DNA of 60,594 nucleotides from Oscillospiraceae bacterium (GTDB lineage Bacteria; Bacillota; Clostridia; Oscillospirales; Oscillospiraceae), in assembly GCA_902795195.1 (NCBI GenBank), contig CADBKF010000005.1, positions 1-60,594 of the forward strand, read 5' to 3'. Position numbers and translations under genes: made by a program. The notes beneath the pieces were generated by a model. The model saw nothing but the letters and a program-made list of their open reading frames with translations, was not told where the DNA came from and searched no databases. Each line of letters starts with the position of its first letter. Position 1 is the first letter of the stretch. Positions 48,931-59,121 of the stretch are shown here, in pieces.

Positions 48931-49728
48931 TTATGAGTTGATCCTGCCTGCAACGTGCAACTGCCTGTATTCACCCGGCGTCAGACCGGTTTCTTTTTTG
49001 AAGACCGTCTGAAAGTAGGCCTGGCTGGAAAAGGCCAGGGAATTGGCAATCTCGCCGAAAGTCAGCTCCGAGTATCGCAGAAACCGCTTTGCGTCGCGGA
49101 TCTTTGCCTCTGTGATATACTCGTTGACGCTTTTGCCGATCTCCGCCCGGAAGCGGCGGGTGATATAGGAGCGGCTGCGTCCGGCATGCGCAGCGACCTC
49201 GTCGATCCCAATGGAATCGTGGGAGTGATCCGCAATATACTGCACGGCGGAAAACACCTCGCGGGAGAGCCCCTCCGGCAGCTTCGCCTGCCGGACGCGC
49301 TCGGTAAAGTCCATCACCATATTGTACTGCAGCAGATAGACCGCCTCCACGCTGGCGGTCTTTTCGCATTCCTGGGTGTAGAGATCGATGAGCCGATAGG
49401 CGTCCTCGATATCCATCCCGCCGCCGATCCCCGCGACCTTACCGACGACGGCAGTCAGACCGATCAGCAGGTTTTTGGCCTGCCGCAGAGGATCGGAGGC
49501 CAGGGTGCCGGCGGTGAAATCGGTATGCCGGACGGCCTCGCTCAAAAACGCCCGAAGCTTTTCCACCTCGCCATCCCGGATATAGCTGAGCATCAGGTTC
49601 TCGAACTGCCAGGTACCGTGGATCGCGCCGGACTCCTTTGCATCCTGCGAGCTGGCCGTGTGACGCTTGGCCAATTTGCTGCGCACGGCCTCGCGTTTTT
49701 TCTCATAGACCTTTACCAGATCCTCCAT
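48931..49728 (-). CDS. AraC-family regulator of the glycoside-use operon
   Basis: A 265-residue regulator. The C-terminal 100 residues hold two helix-turn-helix units: IGIDEVAAHAGRSRSYITRR and LTFGEIANSLAFSSQAYFQT, followed by FKKETGLTPGEYRQ, the AraC signature. The N-terminal part has no cupin motif that I recognise and is probably a helical sensor. The ATG at 49728 has a better-spaced GAGGTG site than the GTG at 49737. It is divergent from the symporter and glycosidase genes and most likely activates them on a plant or host glycan signal. Confidence 0.88.
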   Translation of the reverse strand: MEDLVKVYEKKREAVRSKLAKRHTASSQDAKESGAIHGTWQFENLMLSYIRDGEVEKLRAFLSEAVRHTDFTAGTLASDPLRQAKNLLIGLTAVVGKVAGIGGGMDIEDAYRLIDLYTQECEKTASVEAVYLLQYNMVMDFTERVRQAKLPEGLSREVFSAVQYIADHSHDSIGIDEVAAHAGRSRSYITRRFRAEIGKSVNEYITEAKIRDAKRFLRYSELTFGEIANSLAFSSQAYFQTVFKKETGLTPGEYRQLHVAGRINS

Positions 49729-49756
49729 TTTTCTCACCTCTGCCCGAATTTATAAT

Positions 49757-49785
49757 ATTATACCCGATATTGAAATACAAATCAA
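49757..49785 (-). promoter_or_regulatory. Promoter of the AraC-type regulator
   Basis: Reading leftward, TTGATT (49785-49780), a 17-base spacer and TATAAT (49762-49757). On the plus strand only a weak TTGAAA ... TAAAAT pair with a 20-base gap is present, which fits an activator-dependent promoter for the symporter operon. Confidence 0.75.
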
Positions 49786-49834
49786 TCCGTTTGCATTAAA
49801 ATAGAGGCAGAATTCATCGGGGAGGCTTTGCAAT

Positions 49835-51538
49835 ATGGCAAAAGAAATCAGCCTGCTCAGCAGGGGCCTGTTCGAGCAGCCCTTCATGGACACCCGGATC
49901 AAAACCAGGGGCGTCTCCAGGAAGGAAATCATCTTCGGCCACCTGATCGGGTCGCTGGGTCTGATCTTTGTGGTCAACACCATTGCGGCGCTGGTGGAAA
50001 AATTCTTTACCCAGCAGACCGGCGCGATGTACGGCACAGCCAACGTGGAAATGGTCAAGCTCATGGGCGGCCGCTATGAATGGGTCATGACCTTTGCCAA
50101 GGTTCTGGCAGTCGCTTTCGGCCTGTTGAACGGCTGGCTGTTGCAGCACACGAAATCCCGGCAGGGCCGCATGCGTCCCTGGCATCTGATTTTCGGCTTT
50201 GTCTCCATCCTCATCGGCGGACTGATTTTCCTGTTCCCCGGAACGACGCTCGGAGAGAACTACTGGTATTATTTCTTCTTCCTGCTCATCGCCTATCACA
50301 CGGTGGGCTCCACATTCTTTTATCTGTTCCGGGACAACATCTGTTCGCTGACCACGCGGGACCCGGCAGATAAAACCAGGGCGCAGTTTGTCCGCAAGCT
50401 GAGCTGGACCCTGATCTCCGGCATCATCATCGGCATGCTGATCAACATGGTTGCCCTGCCCATGTGGCTGGAGAAGGACATCAACGGTTATCCGATCCTG
50501 ATGGTTTCCCTCTCCGTTGTGGCGATCCCGCTGCTGCTTCTGGAATACTTCTATACCCGGGAGCGCATTACGGAGGATGTGGCCGCGGAGGTCGGCATCG
50601 ACCATGAGAACAAGATCCCGCTGCGGGATCAGATGAAAGCGTTGTTTACCAACAAATACTTCGTGCTGCTCACCATCATTGCGACAGTCTCCGGAATCGT
50701 GGACAATTTCAAGGGCGGCAACGTCCAGTATTTCTATATCAAGTTTTTGCTCGGCGGCGCGGAGAATCCGATGATGTACACGATCTATCAGATCGCCACG
50801 GGGATTCCCATGGGCATCGGCGCGATTGTGATCTACCCCATTGCCAAGAAGACCGGCATCCGCAATCTGACCATCGGCGGCTACGCGCTGGTACTGGTCG
50901 GCAGCGTGATCGGCTGGCTGTTCCCTGATCAGCTGGTGCCTGCGGTGGTTGGCGGCTTACTTCGCAACATCGGCTGGATGCCGAACGCCTATATTTTCGC
51001 AACGCTCACCTGCTTTGCCTTTGACAGCGTGGAATACAAATCGCATCTGCGCCTGGAGGGGCTGCTCGGCGTTGCCATCATCACGGCAGTGCAGGCGCTC
51101 ATCTATGCGCCCTTTGCCGGCGGCTTTGAGTCCACGATCCTTCGTCTGGGCTTTGTGGATGTCGAAGGCGTCGTGCCGTCTGCGCAGGTGACGCAGTTCA
51201 TGACGCTTGCATTCTACCTGTTTGATATCATTCTCGCCGTGACGGTGCTGGTCCTGCTGCCCTTTGTGGACGTGGAGAAGCATCTGCCGGAGATTAACGC
51301 GGAGCTCAAGCGCCGCAAGAAGGAGGCCGTCCTGGCCCGGGGCGAAGAATGGGTCGAGCCGGAGGAGCTGGAGCGCCGCGAACAGGAGCAGGCTGCCCGG
51401 GAGCGGGAGGGAAACCGCATCGCCGATCTGAAGGAGCACTGCGCCAAAAAGGGGCTGGACTTTGAGACCGAGAACGCCAAATATCTGGCAAAAGAGGCCA
51501 AAAAGGCTGCGAAAAAGCAGAAAAAGCATGGAGCTTAA
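49835..51538 (+). CDS. GPH-type sugar symporter of the glycosidase operon
   Basis: The 567-residue membrane protein has about 12 helices and a charged C-terminal tail of about 75 residues (ELKRRKKEAVLARGEEWVEP, then Lys/Ala-rich end). HTKSRQGRMRPWHLIFGF after helix 2 is the GPH/MelB-type loop. It imports a glycoside or oligosaccharide for the five enzymes that follow. The tail is longer than in MelB and may be regulatory. The stop lies within the start of the GH2 gene (11-base overlap). Confidence 0.82.
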   Translation: MAKEISLLSRGLFEQPFMDTRIKTRGVSRKEIIFGHLIGSLGLIFVVNTIAALVEKFFTQQTGAMYGTANVEMVKLMGGRYEWVMTFAKVLAVAFGLLNGWLLQHTKSRQGRMRPWHLIFGFVSILIGGLIFLFPGTTLGENYWYYFFFLLIAYHTVGSTFFYLFRDNICSLTTRDPADKTRAQFVRKLSWTLISGIIIGMLINMVALPMWLEKDINGYPILMVSLSVVAIPLLLLEYFYTRERITEDVAAEVGIDHENKIPLRDQMKALFTNKYFVLLTIIATVSGIVDNFKGGNVQYFYIKFLLGGAENPMMYTIYQIATGIPMGIGAIVIYPIAKKTGIRNLTIGGYALVLVGSVIGWLFPDQLVPAVVGGLLRNIGWMPNAYIFATLTCFAFDSVEYKSHLRLEGLLGVAIITAVQALIYAPFAGGFESTILRLGFVDVEGVVPSAQVTQFMTLAFYLFDIILAVTVLVLLPFVDVEKHLPEINAELKRRKKEAVLARGEEWVEPEELERREQEQAAREREGNRIADLKEHCAKKGLDFETENAKYLAKEAKKAAKKQKKHGA

Positions 51539-53831
51539 CTTCAATCAGGGCTGGCGCTTCCGGCGCGCGGGCGGAGCGTGGGAGCGCATCACGCTCCCCC
51601 ACGACGCCATGATCACGGAGAAGAGAAGCGCCTCTGCCCCCGGCGGTGTGAACAGCGGCTATTTCCCCGGTGGAAAGTACGAGTACGAAAAGCGTTTTTC
51701 CGTCACCGATCCGGACAAGTCCTACATCCTCCATTTTGAGGGCGTCTATCAGAACTGCACCGTTTCGGTGGGCGGCGTGCTTTGCGGGAGCCACCGGTAC
51801 GGCTATACCGCCTTTGACGTGGACATCTCCGCCGCCGTGAAAGCCGGGGAAAACCTCATGACCGTCACCTTGGACAATTCCCTGCAGCCGAACTGCCGCT
51901 GGTATTCCGGCAGCGGGATCTACCGGGACGTGACGCTGCGGATCCGGGATCAGAACTACATCAGAACGCTGCAGATCGAAACGCTTTCCATCTCTCCCGC
52001 CGTCGTCAGGATCACAAGTGACGCGGATGCTGTGGAGATCTATGACGGAGATGTGCTCGTCGTTTCCGGCAAGCCGGGGCCGCTCACAATCCCGAACGCG
52101 AAGCTTTGGAGTGCGGCGCAGCCGCAGCTCTACCGCTGCAGGGCGAAATCTGCGACCGACGAAGCTTGGGTCACATTCGGCATCCGGGAGCTCAAATGGA
52201 ACGCAAAAACGGGCCTCACCGTGAACGGCGAGCCCGTCAAGCTGCGCGGCGGCTGCATTCACCACGACCACGGCGTTCTGGGCGCCTGTGAGTATCGGGA
52301 GAGCGAAGCCCGGCGCATCCGCATTCTGAAGGAACAGGGCTTCAACGCCGTGCGCATCGTCCACAACCCGGCGTCGCAGATCACGCTGGAGACCTGCGAC
52401 CGGCTGGGCATGTACGTTATGGACGAGTGTTTTGACGGGTGGTACGTGCCTAAGACCTACCATGATTATTCGCGGCATTTTTCTGAGGACTGGAAAGCAG
52501 ATCTTGCCGCAATGGTGGAGAGCGCGAGGAATCATCCCTCAGTCGTAATGTACTCCATCGGCAACGAGGTCAGCGAAACGGCCACGGAGAAAGGCACGGA
52601 GGTCTGCGGCGAGCTTGCCGGTTTTGTGCGCTCTCTCGACCCCACACGGCCCGTTACCGCCGGGATCAACGTGCTTCTGAACGTCTATGCGAAAATAGGT
52701 CTTGGCGTATACAAGGAAAAGGGAGAATACCGCCCGGAGCCCCGGGAGGTCAAGGCAGGCTACCGGGAGAAAAAATCCGGCTCCGCCTTCTTCAACGCCA
52801 TGGCAAACAAGCTGGGCAAATTGATGTTCCTGATGTCCGCCGGGAAGAAGGGTGAAAACGCCGTCAAGGGCGCGGCAAAACACCTGGACATCGTAGGCTA
52901 CAACTATGCCTCCAGCCGCTATGATGCTGACGCAAAGGCACACCCGGAGCGCATCTCTGTCGGTTCTGAGACAATGGCTGCCGATCTTCCCTATAACTGG
53001 GAGCGAGTGAAGCAATACCCACAGCTCGTTGGTGATTTTGTATGGTCGGCCTGGGATTATCTCGGCGAGGCCTGTATCGGAGACTGGACCTACCACAGTG
53101 ATCCGGGTCTGCCGCTTCTGGCCGGACAGGGTATGATCGATATCACCGGTAAGCCTCTTGCGGCGATGGCCTTCCTGCAGACCGTCTGGGGGCTGCGAAA
53201 AGAGCCGTTTATCGCAGTCTCTCCTCTCAACCACGCCGGCGAGACGCCCTCCAAGGGCGCCTGGCAGTTCACCAACGGAATCGACAGCTGGACCTGGCAG
53301 GGCTATGAGGGCGAAACAGCCACCGTCGAGGTCTATGCCGCTGCATCAAAGGTACGCTTAACGCTGAACGGCAAAATCGTTGGCGAGAAAAAACTGAAAA
53401 AGTTCCGTGCGCTGTTCCGCCTGCGCTACGCGCCGGGAACGCTGAGGGCCGAGGCGCTGGATAAAGACGGCAAAATCATTTCCGCAAGCGAGCTGCAAAC
53501 CGGCGGGACGGAGACAATCCTTTCCGTAAGACCGGAGAAATCCTCCGTAAAGCCCGGCGAGATCGTCTATGTCCCCATTGAATTTACAGATCAGAACGGC
53601 ATTTTGAAGCCGTTCATCGAAGAAGCTGTGGAGTTGTCCGTCACGGGCGGTGAGCTTCTCGGCTTTGGGAGCGCCCTTTGCAAGACGGACGAGGTCTTTG
53701 ACAAGCCCTGTCACAGGACCTGCCGCGGCAGGGCGCTGGCGGTTGTTCGTGCGGGAGCGCAGAAAAATGTTATCATAAGAGCCGAGAGCGAGGCGCTTTC
53801 CGGCATGGTGGAAATTGAGGTGGCAGAGTGA
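51528..53831 (+). CDS. GH2 beta-galactosidase-type glycosidase
   Basis: The 767-residue enzyme lacks a signal peptide. It has a sugar-binding N-domain with CRWYSGSGIYRDVTL, an immunoglobulin-like domain, a catalytic barrel (acid/base E347 in MYSIGNEVSE, nucleophile E481 in SVGSETMA), and C-terminal beta domains with WGLRKEPFIAV and GIDSWTWQGYEGE, like the DUF4982 type in GH2 beta-galactosidases. Start at 51528 overlaps the symporter by 11 bases; the upstream ATG at 51462 lies inside that gene. Substrate could be a beta-galactoside or beta-glucuronide; the residues that would decide are not clear. Confidence 0.88.
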   Translation: MELNFNQGWRFRRAGGAWERITLPHDAMITEKRSASAPGGVNSGYFPGGKYEYEKRFSVTDPDKSYILHFEGVYQNCTVSVGGVLCGSHRYGYTAFDVDISAAVKAGENLMTVTLDNSLQPNCRWYSGSGIYRDVTLRIRDQNYIRTLQIETLSISPAVVRITSDADAVEIYDGDVLVVSGKPGPLTIPNAKLWSAAQPQLYRCRAKSATDEAWVTFGIRELKWNAKTGLTVNGEPVKLRGGCIHHDHGVLGACEYRESEARRIRILKEQGFNAVRIVHNPASQITLETCDRLGMYVMDECFDGWYVPKTYHDYSRHFSEDWKADLAAMVESARNHPSVVMYSIGNEVSETATEKGTEVCGELAGFVRSLDPTRPVTAGINVLLNVYAKIGLGVYKEKGEYRPEPREVKAGYREKKSGSAFFNAMANKLGKLMFLMSAGKKGENAVKGAAKHLDIVGYNYASSRYDADAKAHPERISVGSETMAADLPYNWERVKQYPQLVGDFVWSAWDYLGEACIGDWTYHSDPGLPLLAGQGMIDITGKPLAAMAFLQTVWGLRKEPFIAVSPLNHAGETPSKGAWQFTNGIDSWTWQGYEGETATVEVYAAASKVRLTLNGKIVGEKKLKKFRALFRLRYAPGTLRAEALDKDGKIISASELQTGGTETILSVRPEKSSVKPGEIVYVPIEFTDQNGILKPFIEEAVELSVTGGELLGFGSALCKTDEVFDKPCHRTCRGRALAVVRAGAQKNVIIRAESEALSGMVEIEVAE

Positions 53832-56107
53832 AGAAATATCAAACCTTCGGAGCCCGCACAAAAGAAGAATCCGAGTGGGAACGCCAGCACAAGGCGCTTG
53901 CCCGCCGCGCTGTAGCGGAGGGCATCGTGCTGCTCAAAAATGACGGCGTTCTGCCCCTGCAGCCGGGAAAAATCGCCCTCTACGGCCCCGGCAGCCGCCA
54001 AACTGTAAAGGGCGGCAGCGGCTCAGGCGATGTGCATGAGCGCCACAGTTTGACCATTGAGGAAGGCCTGAGAAATGCGGGGTTTTCTTTCCCGACAACG
54101 CTTTGGATGGATCGCTTTTCAGGAAAGCACAACGCCGATGTCGCGGCATGGAAACAGAAGGTGGAGCAGGCGATCAAGGGCTATGGTCCTGTCCGCACCA
54201 TGAAGATGTTTGACATCATTCACGAAAATCCGATGCCTTATCCCGCCTGCACCCCGGTTTTGCCGGATGAGCTGACCGGAGAAACCGACACAGCGATCTA
54301 CGTCCTTTCCCGGCAGGCCGGCGAGGGAAAGGACCGCCGTGTGGAGAAGGGAGACTATCTACTCTCCGACACGGAGACCGACAGCCTGCGTCTGCTCTCC
54401 CGGCATTACAAAAAGCTGATCCTGGTGCTCAACTGCGGCGGCGTGATCGACCTCAGCGTTCTCGATGAGGTCCGAATTGACGCGGTGCTTTTCATCGGTC
54501 AGCCCGGGATGGAGGGCGGAAACGCCCTGGCAGACATTCTGACGGGCAAGGTCTGCCCCAGCGGCAGGCTGACAGACACCTGGGCCATGCGTTATGAAGA
54601 GTATCCTTCCGCAAACACCTTCGGCCACAGGAACGGGGATCTGGAAAACGAGGCGTATTCTGAGGAGAGCCTGGTGGGCTACCGCTGGTTTTACGCGAAC
54701 GGTATCACGCCGCGCTTCTCCTTCGGTTACGGGCTCAGCTACACGAGCTTTGCGGTAAAAACCGACTTTGTCACTGATAAAGAAGTTGTCGTTACCGTCA
54801 CCAATACCGGAAAAACAAGCGGCAGAGAGATCGTTCCGCTTTTCATCAGCTATCACGTCAGGCGTGACCTTGCCGCGTTTGCGAAAACGAAGACCCTCGC
54901 GCCGGGCGAGTGTGAAACGCTGTCCATCCCATACGATCTGAAGCAGATCGCATCCTTTGATGAAGACCGGGGCTGCTTTTTCCTCCCGGATGGAGAATAT
55001 GCCCTTTCCACCGGCGGCAGCTTTACGCTGACAGATGAGCGCGTCTTCCCCGTTCGGCGGGAGAAGCGCACAGAAAAGCGCAGCGAGCGGGTGCGGAAGC
55101 TTCTTGAAACGCTGACGGATCAGGATAAAATACAGCTCGTGACCGGCGGGGGCTACCCGATACGGGCATATAACAACGTGATGGGCGCGGCAGGGCGCAC
55201 CTGCACTACGCTTCTCAAAAAGGGCATCCCAAACATCGTGCTGGCGGACGGCCCTGCGGGATTGAACGTCGTGCCGGAGATTGCCGTGCGTAGGAGCGGT
55301 CTGCCGGGCTATCCCAACGGGCTGCCGGAGGACTGGCGCTGGGGCTGGCTCAAGAAAAGCGAGCCGCTTCTCAAAAAGCTCATCGGCGGCGGAACGCGAG
55401 TCTATCGCTATATGACCGCCTGGCCCAGTGAAACCGTGCTGGCGCAGAGCTGGGACACCGCACTTCTGGAGGAGGTCGGACAGGCTGTCGGCAAAGAGAT
55501 GCTTGAGATCGGCGTCTCCGTATGGCTGGCGCCGGGGTTGAACATTCATCGGAACCCTCTGTGCGGCAGAAATTTTGAGTATTACTCTGAGGATCCGATC
55601 CTTTCCGGCAAGATGGCCGCCGCTGTGACGCGAGGCGTGCAGTCTCAGGGCGGCGTGGGCGTCTCGGTCAAGCATTTCTGCTGCAACAACCAGGAGGACA
55701 ACCGGGCCGGCGTCTCCGCGAATGTTTCTCTGAAGACGCTGCGGGAGATTTATCTCCGCGCTTTCGAGATTACTATTGCCGAAGGAAAGCCCTGGACGGT
55801 CATGTCCAGCTATAATCGGGTCAACGGGCGGTATGTCTGCAACGATATGGAGCTTCTGACCGGCGTGCTCCGGGAGGAGTGGGGCTTTGGCGGGCTTGTG
55901 ATGAGCGACTGGAACGCCACCGATCCCGCATCTCACGTGGCCGCGATCAACGCAGGCAATGATCTCATTATGCCAGGAGGTGCTGCCGTGCGGAAGGCGC
56001 TGCTTGCCGGGCTGAAAAACGGAACGCTGGACAGAGCAGCACTCGACCGTTCTGCCGGGCGTGTGCTGGAGCTCATTTTCAAGAGTGAGACCTGTAAAGA
56101 CTTCTGA
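53828..56107 (+). CDS. GH3 beta-glucosidase with permuted domain order
   Basis: The 759-residue enzyme begins with GTG overlapping the GH2 stop by four bases. The order is reversed from most GH3 enzymes: the alpha/beta sandwich comes first (GIVLLKNDGVLPLQPGKIAL, residues ~20-280), then a fibronectin-like part (YGLSYTSF, ~290-400), and the catalytic barrel last (KGIPNIVLADGPAGLN, VSVKHFCCNNQE). The nucleophile is D694 in GGLVMSDWNAT. Permuted GH3 enzymes are known from rumen Firmicutes. It is cytoplasmic and should split beta-glucosides or beta-xylosides. Confidence 0.88.
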   Translation: MKKYQTFGARTKEESEWERQHKALARRAVAEGIVLLKNDGVLPLQPGKIALYGPGSRQTVKGGSGSGDVHERHSLTIEEGLRNAGFSFPTTLWMDRFSGKHNADVAAWKQKVEQAIKGYGPVRTMKMFDIIHENPMPYPACTPVLPDELTGETDTAIYVLSRQAGEGKDRRVEKGDYLLSDTETDSLRLLSRHYKKLILVLNCGGVIDLSVLDEVRIDAVLFIGQPGMEGGNALADILTGKVCPSGRLTDTWAMRYEEYPSANTFGHRNGDLENEAYSEESLVGYRWFYANGITPRFSFGYGLSYTSFAVKTDFVTDKEVVVTVTNTGKTSGREIVPLFISYHVRRDLAAFAKTKTLAPGECETLSIPYDLKQIASFDEDRGCFFLPDGEYALSTGGSFTLTDERVFPVRREKRTEKRSERVRKLLETLTDQDKIQLVTGGGYPIRAYNNVMGAAGRTCTTLLKKGIPNIVLADGPAGLNVVPEIAVRRSGLPGYPNGLPEDWRWGWLKKSEPLLKKLIGGGTRVYRYMTAWPSETVLAQSWDTALLEEVGQAVGKEMLEIGVSVWLAPGLNIHRNPLCGRNFEYYSEDPILSGKMAAAVTRGVQSQGGVGVSVKHFCCNNQEDNRAGVSANVSLKTLREIYLRAFEITIAEGKPWTVMSSYNRVNGRYVCNDMELLTGVLREEWGFGGLVMSDWNATDPASHVAAINAGNDLIMPGGAAVRKALLAGLKNGTLDRAALDRSAGRVLELIFKSETCKDF

Positions 56108-56121
56108 ATGGAGGCAAAACG

Positions 56122-57663
56122 ATGAACATCTCCATTAACCGCAATGCACCGGCCACAAAGACCGACTTTTCCTGGCAGATGGGGCTTGGCAACTGCCACG
56201 CCTATCTGCTCCATCGGGCGGATATGCTGCGGCAGATCAAGCTGGCCCGCGACGAGCTGGGGATTCAATATCTCCGCTGCCACGGCGTGTTGGACGACGA
56301 TATGCTGACTTATCAGCGCATGGGCGACTGCCGCATGTTCGGCTCTGTGCCCGGAAAGAACAGGATTTCCGAGATCAACTTCCGGCAGGTGGGAGATGTC
56401 TATGACAATCTGCTGGACTGCGGTGTCAGGCCCTTCGTGGAGCTGAGCTTCATGCCATCGGCGCTCGCAAGCGGGAAGAAGCTGGGGCTTGCCTATAATC
56501 CCAACATCACCATGCCGAAGTCCCTTGATGCGTGGAGCGACTATATCCGCCGCTTCATCCGCTTCCTCCTGGATCGCTACGGCGCAGAGGAGGTGGAGCG
56601 CTGGTATTTCGAGGTCTGGAACGAGCCGGATCTTGGCTGCTTCTTCGCCGGAACACAGAAGGACTATTTCAAGCTCTACGAGGCAACGGCAAGGGCCATC
56701 AAGAGCGTGGACGAGCGTCTCCGCGTCGGCGGTCCCTCCACCAGCGCCTGCAAGTGGATCCCGGAGTTTCTGGCGTTCTGCGAAGCGAACAAGGTTCCCT
56801 GCGATTTTGTCTCCACCCACCATTACCCCGGCGACGCCTTCGGCAACTTCATCAATCTCGCAAACGTCAGGCACATGTTCTCGGCGTCGAGGCGCGCGGT
56901 CAAAAATCACAGCGATCTCTCCGACGCCATGACGGATATGTTCTTCCTGCCCGAGGACGCCAGACGCTGGGACAAGGGAACGCTGGCCAAAATGGACAAA
57001 AAGGCCAAGGCGCAGTGCGGGGACAAGCCGCTGCTCATCACAGAATGGAACTCTATGGCGGTGTTCGGCTCGCCGGTCCACGACGAGAAATACTCCGCAG
57101 CCTTTGCGGTCAAATCCTGCCTCGATCTGGACGGCAGCCTGGCCGGGTATATGTTCTGGTGCTGTTCCGATCTCTTTGAGGAGCAGTTCATGCTGCCCAA
57201 GCCCTTCGTCGGCTCCTTCGGCATCGTCTCCAATGACGGCATCCCCAAGCCCAACTTCTGGGGCTTCAAGATGCTCTCCCAGCTCTACCCCCGGCGGCTT
57301 TCGCTGCCGCAGACGGGCGAGGTGGACATGGGCGCGTTTACCGACGGGGAGAACGTACAGATTCTGCTGACACCCCAATCCGGTGACTATTACGAGAATC
57401 AGCGCTATGATATTTCTCTGCTCCTGGACTTTGCGGCGTCAGCCGTGACCGCGCAGCGCATCGACGACGCGCACTGCAACCCCAAGCGCATCTGGAGTGA
57501 GATGGGCTCGCCGGACAACCTCACAAGGGCCGAGGCGCGGGAGATCGCCGAAAAAACGCGGCTGACCGAGGAGCCTCTGCCCTTCAAGGCAGAGGACGGG
57601 AAGACGGAACTCAGCCTTTCCCTCTTCACAAACGACGTGTATTTGATTACTGTGAGGGCCTGA
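56122..57663 (+). CDS. GH39 beta-xylosidase-like glycosidase
   Basis: The 513-residue enzyme has an (alpha/beta)8 barrel with acid/base E168 in FEVWNEPDLGCFF and nucleophile E308 in LLITEWNSMAV. DFVSTHHYPGDAFGNF and a beta-sandwich C-terminal part fit GH39 (beta-xylosidase/alpha-iduronidase). No signal peptide. It lies 14 bases behind the GH3 gene, with GGAGG before the start. It probably removes xylose or a uronic sugar from imported oligosaccharides. Confidence 0.85.
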   Translation: MNISINRNAPATKTDFSWQMGLGNCHAYLLHRADMLRQIKLARDELGIQYLRCHGVLDDDMLTYQRMGDCRMFGSVPGKNRISEINFRQVGDVYDNLLDCGVRPFVELSFMPSALASGKKLGLAYNPNITMPKSLDAWSDYIRRFIRFLLDRYGAEEVERWYFEVWNEPDLGCFFAGTQKDYFKLYEATARAIKSVDERLRVGGPSTSACKWIPEFLAFCEANKVPCDFVSTHHYPGDAFGNFINLANVRHMFSASRRAVKNHSDLSDAMTDMFFLPEDARRWDKGTLAKMDKKAKAQCGDKPLLITEWNSMAVFGSPVHDEKYSAAFAVKSCLDLDGSLAGYMFWCCSDLFEEQFMLPKPFVGSFGIVSNDGIPKPNFWGFKMLSQLYPRRLSLPQTGEVDMGAFTDGENVQILLTPQSGDYYENQRYDISLLLDFAASAVTAQRIDDAHCNPKRIWSEMGSPDNLTRAEAREIAEKTRLTEEPLPFKAEDGKTELSLSLFTNDVYLITVRA

Positions 57664-57664
57664 T

Positions 57665-59083
57665 ATGAAACGGCAGATCTGCAACCCCATTTTTCCTTTG
57701 GATGAATATGTCCCGGACGGCGAACCGCACGTCTTCGGCGACCGGGTCTATCTCTACGGCAGCCACGACGCGGCAAATTCCAGGCGCTTCTGCGTGCAGG
57801 ACTACACAGTCTGGTCTGCGCCGGTAAACGATCTGTCCAACTGGACGAATCACGGCGTCAGCTACCGAAAAGCGCAGGACCCGCGCTCGAAGGACGGAAA
57901 GCTCGTCGATTTTTACGCGCCGGACTGCGTGCAAGGCCCGGACGGCAGGTACTATCTCTATTATTTTGCCGCCGGACCGAATACCAGGCCCTTCGGACCG
58001 CTGAGCGTGGCAGTCTCCGACCGGCCGGAGGGACCCTTCGATTACTACGGCGATATCCGCGATCCCGACGGAAGCCCGGTTTTGAAATTTCTCACCAACG
58101 ATCCCGCGGTTTTGAACGACAACGGACGCATCTGGCTCTACTACGGCTGGGGCCTGGGAAGGGATTTTCGCTCGAAGCTCTTTTCGCCCCTTCTGAACCT
58201 CGTCCAGCATAAGCTGTTTCAGCGCCCGATCCGCGAGATCCAGGCCACAAAGCCCAGCATCCTCTCCTGCGCCGTGGTGGAGCTGGAGCATGATATGCTG
58301 ACGGTGAAATCAGAGCCGAAAGCAGTCCTGGACAGCAGGACCACGGCGGATCAAACCGGCGAGCTGTATCACCATGCCTTTTATGAGGCGGCGAGCATCC
58401 GCAAGTTCGGGGAACTGTACTATCTTGTTTGGTCGTCGGGGCAGAACAACGAGCTGTGCTATGCCACCTCGAAGTATCCGGACAAGGATTTTCACTATCG
58501 CGGCGTGATGATCTCCAACAGTGACTTGGGCTATCTGGGCAACACCCAGCCGAAGAACAACGCCGGCACCATTCACGGCGGCATCGAGCAAATCGGCGGC
58601 AGATACTACGTGTTCTATCACCGCTGCACGAACAACACCGACTTTTCCCGCCAGGCCTGCGCCGAACCCATTGAGATCACGTCGGATGGAGCGATCCGCC
58701 AGGTCGAGGTCACGACGCAGGGCTTGCATGGTGCGCCGCTTCCCGGCGTCGGCACCTATCCCGCAGCGATTTGCTGCAACCTCATCACGCCGAAGCCCAT
58801 CAGGCTGGGCGTGGGCAGGCAGCAGACCCTGCCGCGCATCACGGAAAAGAATGGTATCACGCTCCTTGCCGGTCTCACCGCCGGGACGAAGGCGGTCTAT
58901 AAATACTTTGACCTCTCGCGCACGAAAAAAATCACCGTTTCTTACAACGGTGACGGCGCAATCACGGTAAACGGCGTACCGCTCTCGGGCCGTTCCGCAC
59001 CCGTATCCGGCGGAGCGCGTGCGGAGCTGTGCATTGAGGTTCAGAATGGGAACGTGGACATTCTCTCGTTCACTTTGGAGTAA
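57665..59083 (+). CDS. GH43 beta-xylosidase/arabinofuranosidase-type glycosidase
   Basis: This 472-residue enzyme shows the five-bladed propeller pattern of GH43, with YVPDGEPHVFGDRVYLYGSHD near the start (catalytic base Asp likely in PDGEP), DFYAPDCVQGPDGRYYLYYF, and INGGIEQIGG-like turn HGGIEQIGGRYYVFYH. A small C-terminal beta part follows. The start lies one base after the GH39 stop. It may remove arabinose or xylose side groups, in line with the GH39 and GH3 partners. The acid Glu cannot be assigned by eye. Confidence 0.83.
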   Translation: MKRQICNPIFPLDEYVPDGEPHVFGDRVYLYGSHDAANSRRFCVQDYTVWSAPVNDLSNWTNHGVSYRKAQDPRSKDGKLVDFYAPDCVQGPDGRYYLYYFAAGPNTRPFGPLSVAVSDRPEGPFDYYGDIRDPDGSPVLKFLTNDPAVLNDNGRIWLYYGWGLGRDFRSKLFSPLLNLVQHKLFQRPIREIQATKPSILSCAVVELEHDMLTVKSEPKAVLDSRTTADQTGELYHHAFYEAASIRKFGELYYLVWSSGQNNELCYATSKYPDKDFHYRGVMISNSDLGYLGNTQPKNNAGTIHGGIEQIGGRYYVFYHRCTNNTDFSRQACAEPIEITSDGAIRQVEVTTQGLHGAPLPGVGTYPAAICCNLITPKPIRLGVGRQQTLPRITEKNGITLLAGLTAGTKAVYKYFDLSRTKKITVSYNGDGAITVNGVPLSGRSAPVSGGARAELCIEVQNGNVDILSFTLE

Positions 59084-59121
59084 GGGATGAAGCAAGAATC
59101 TGCCATGGAGGAGATACACCT

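Noticed and set aside
53828-53860. Frameshift or broken junction between GH2 and GH3 genes
   Set aside because: The four-base GTGA overlap is a normal translational coupling, and both frames are full length.
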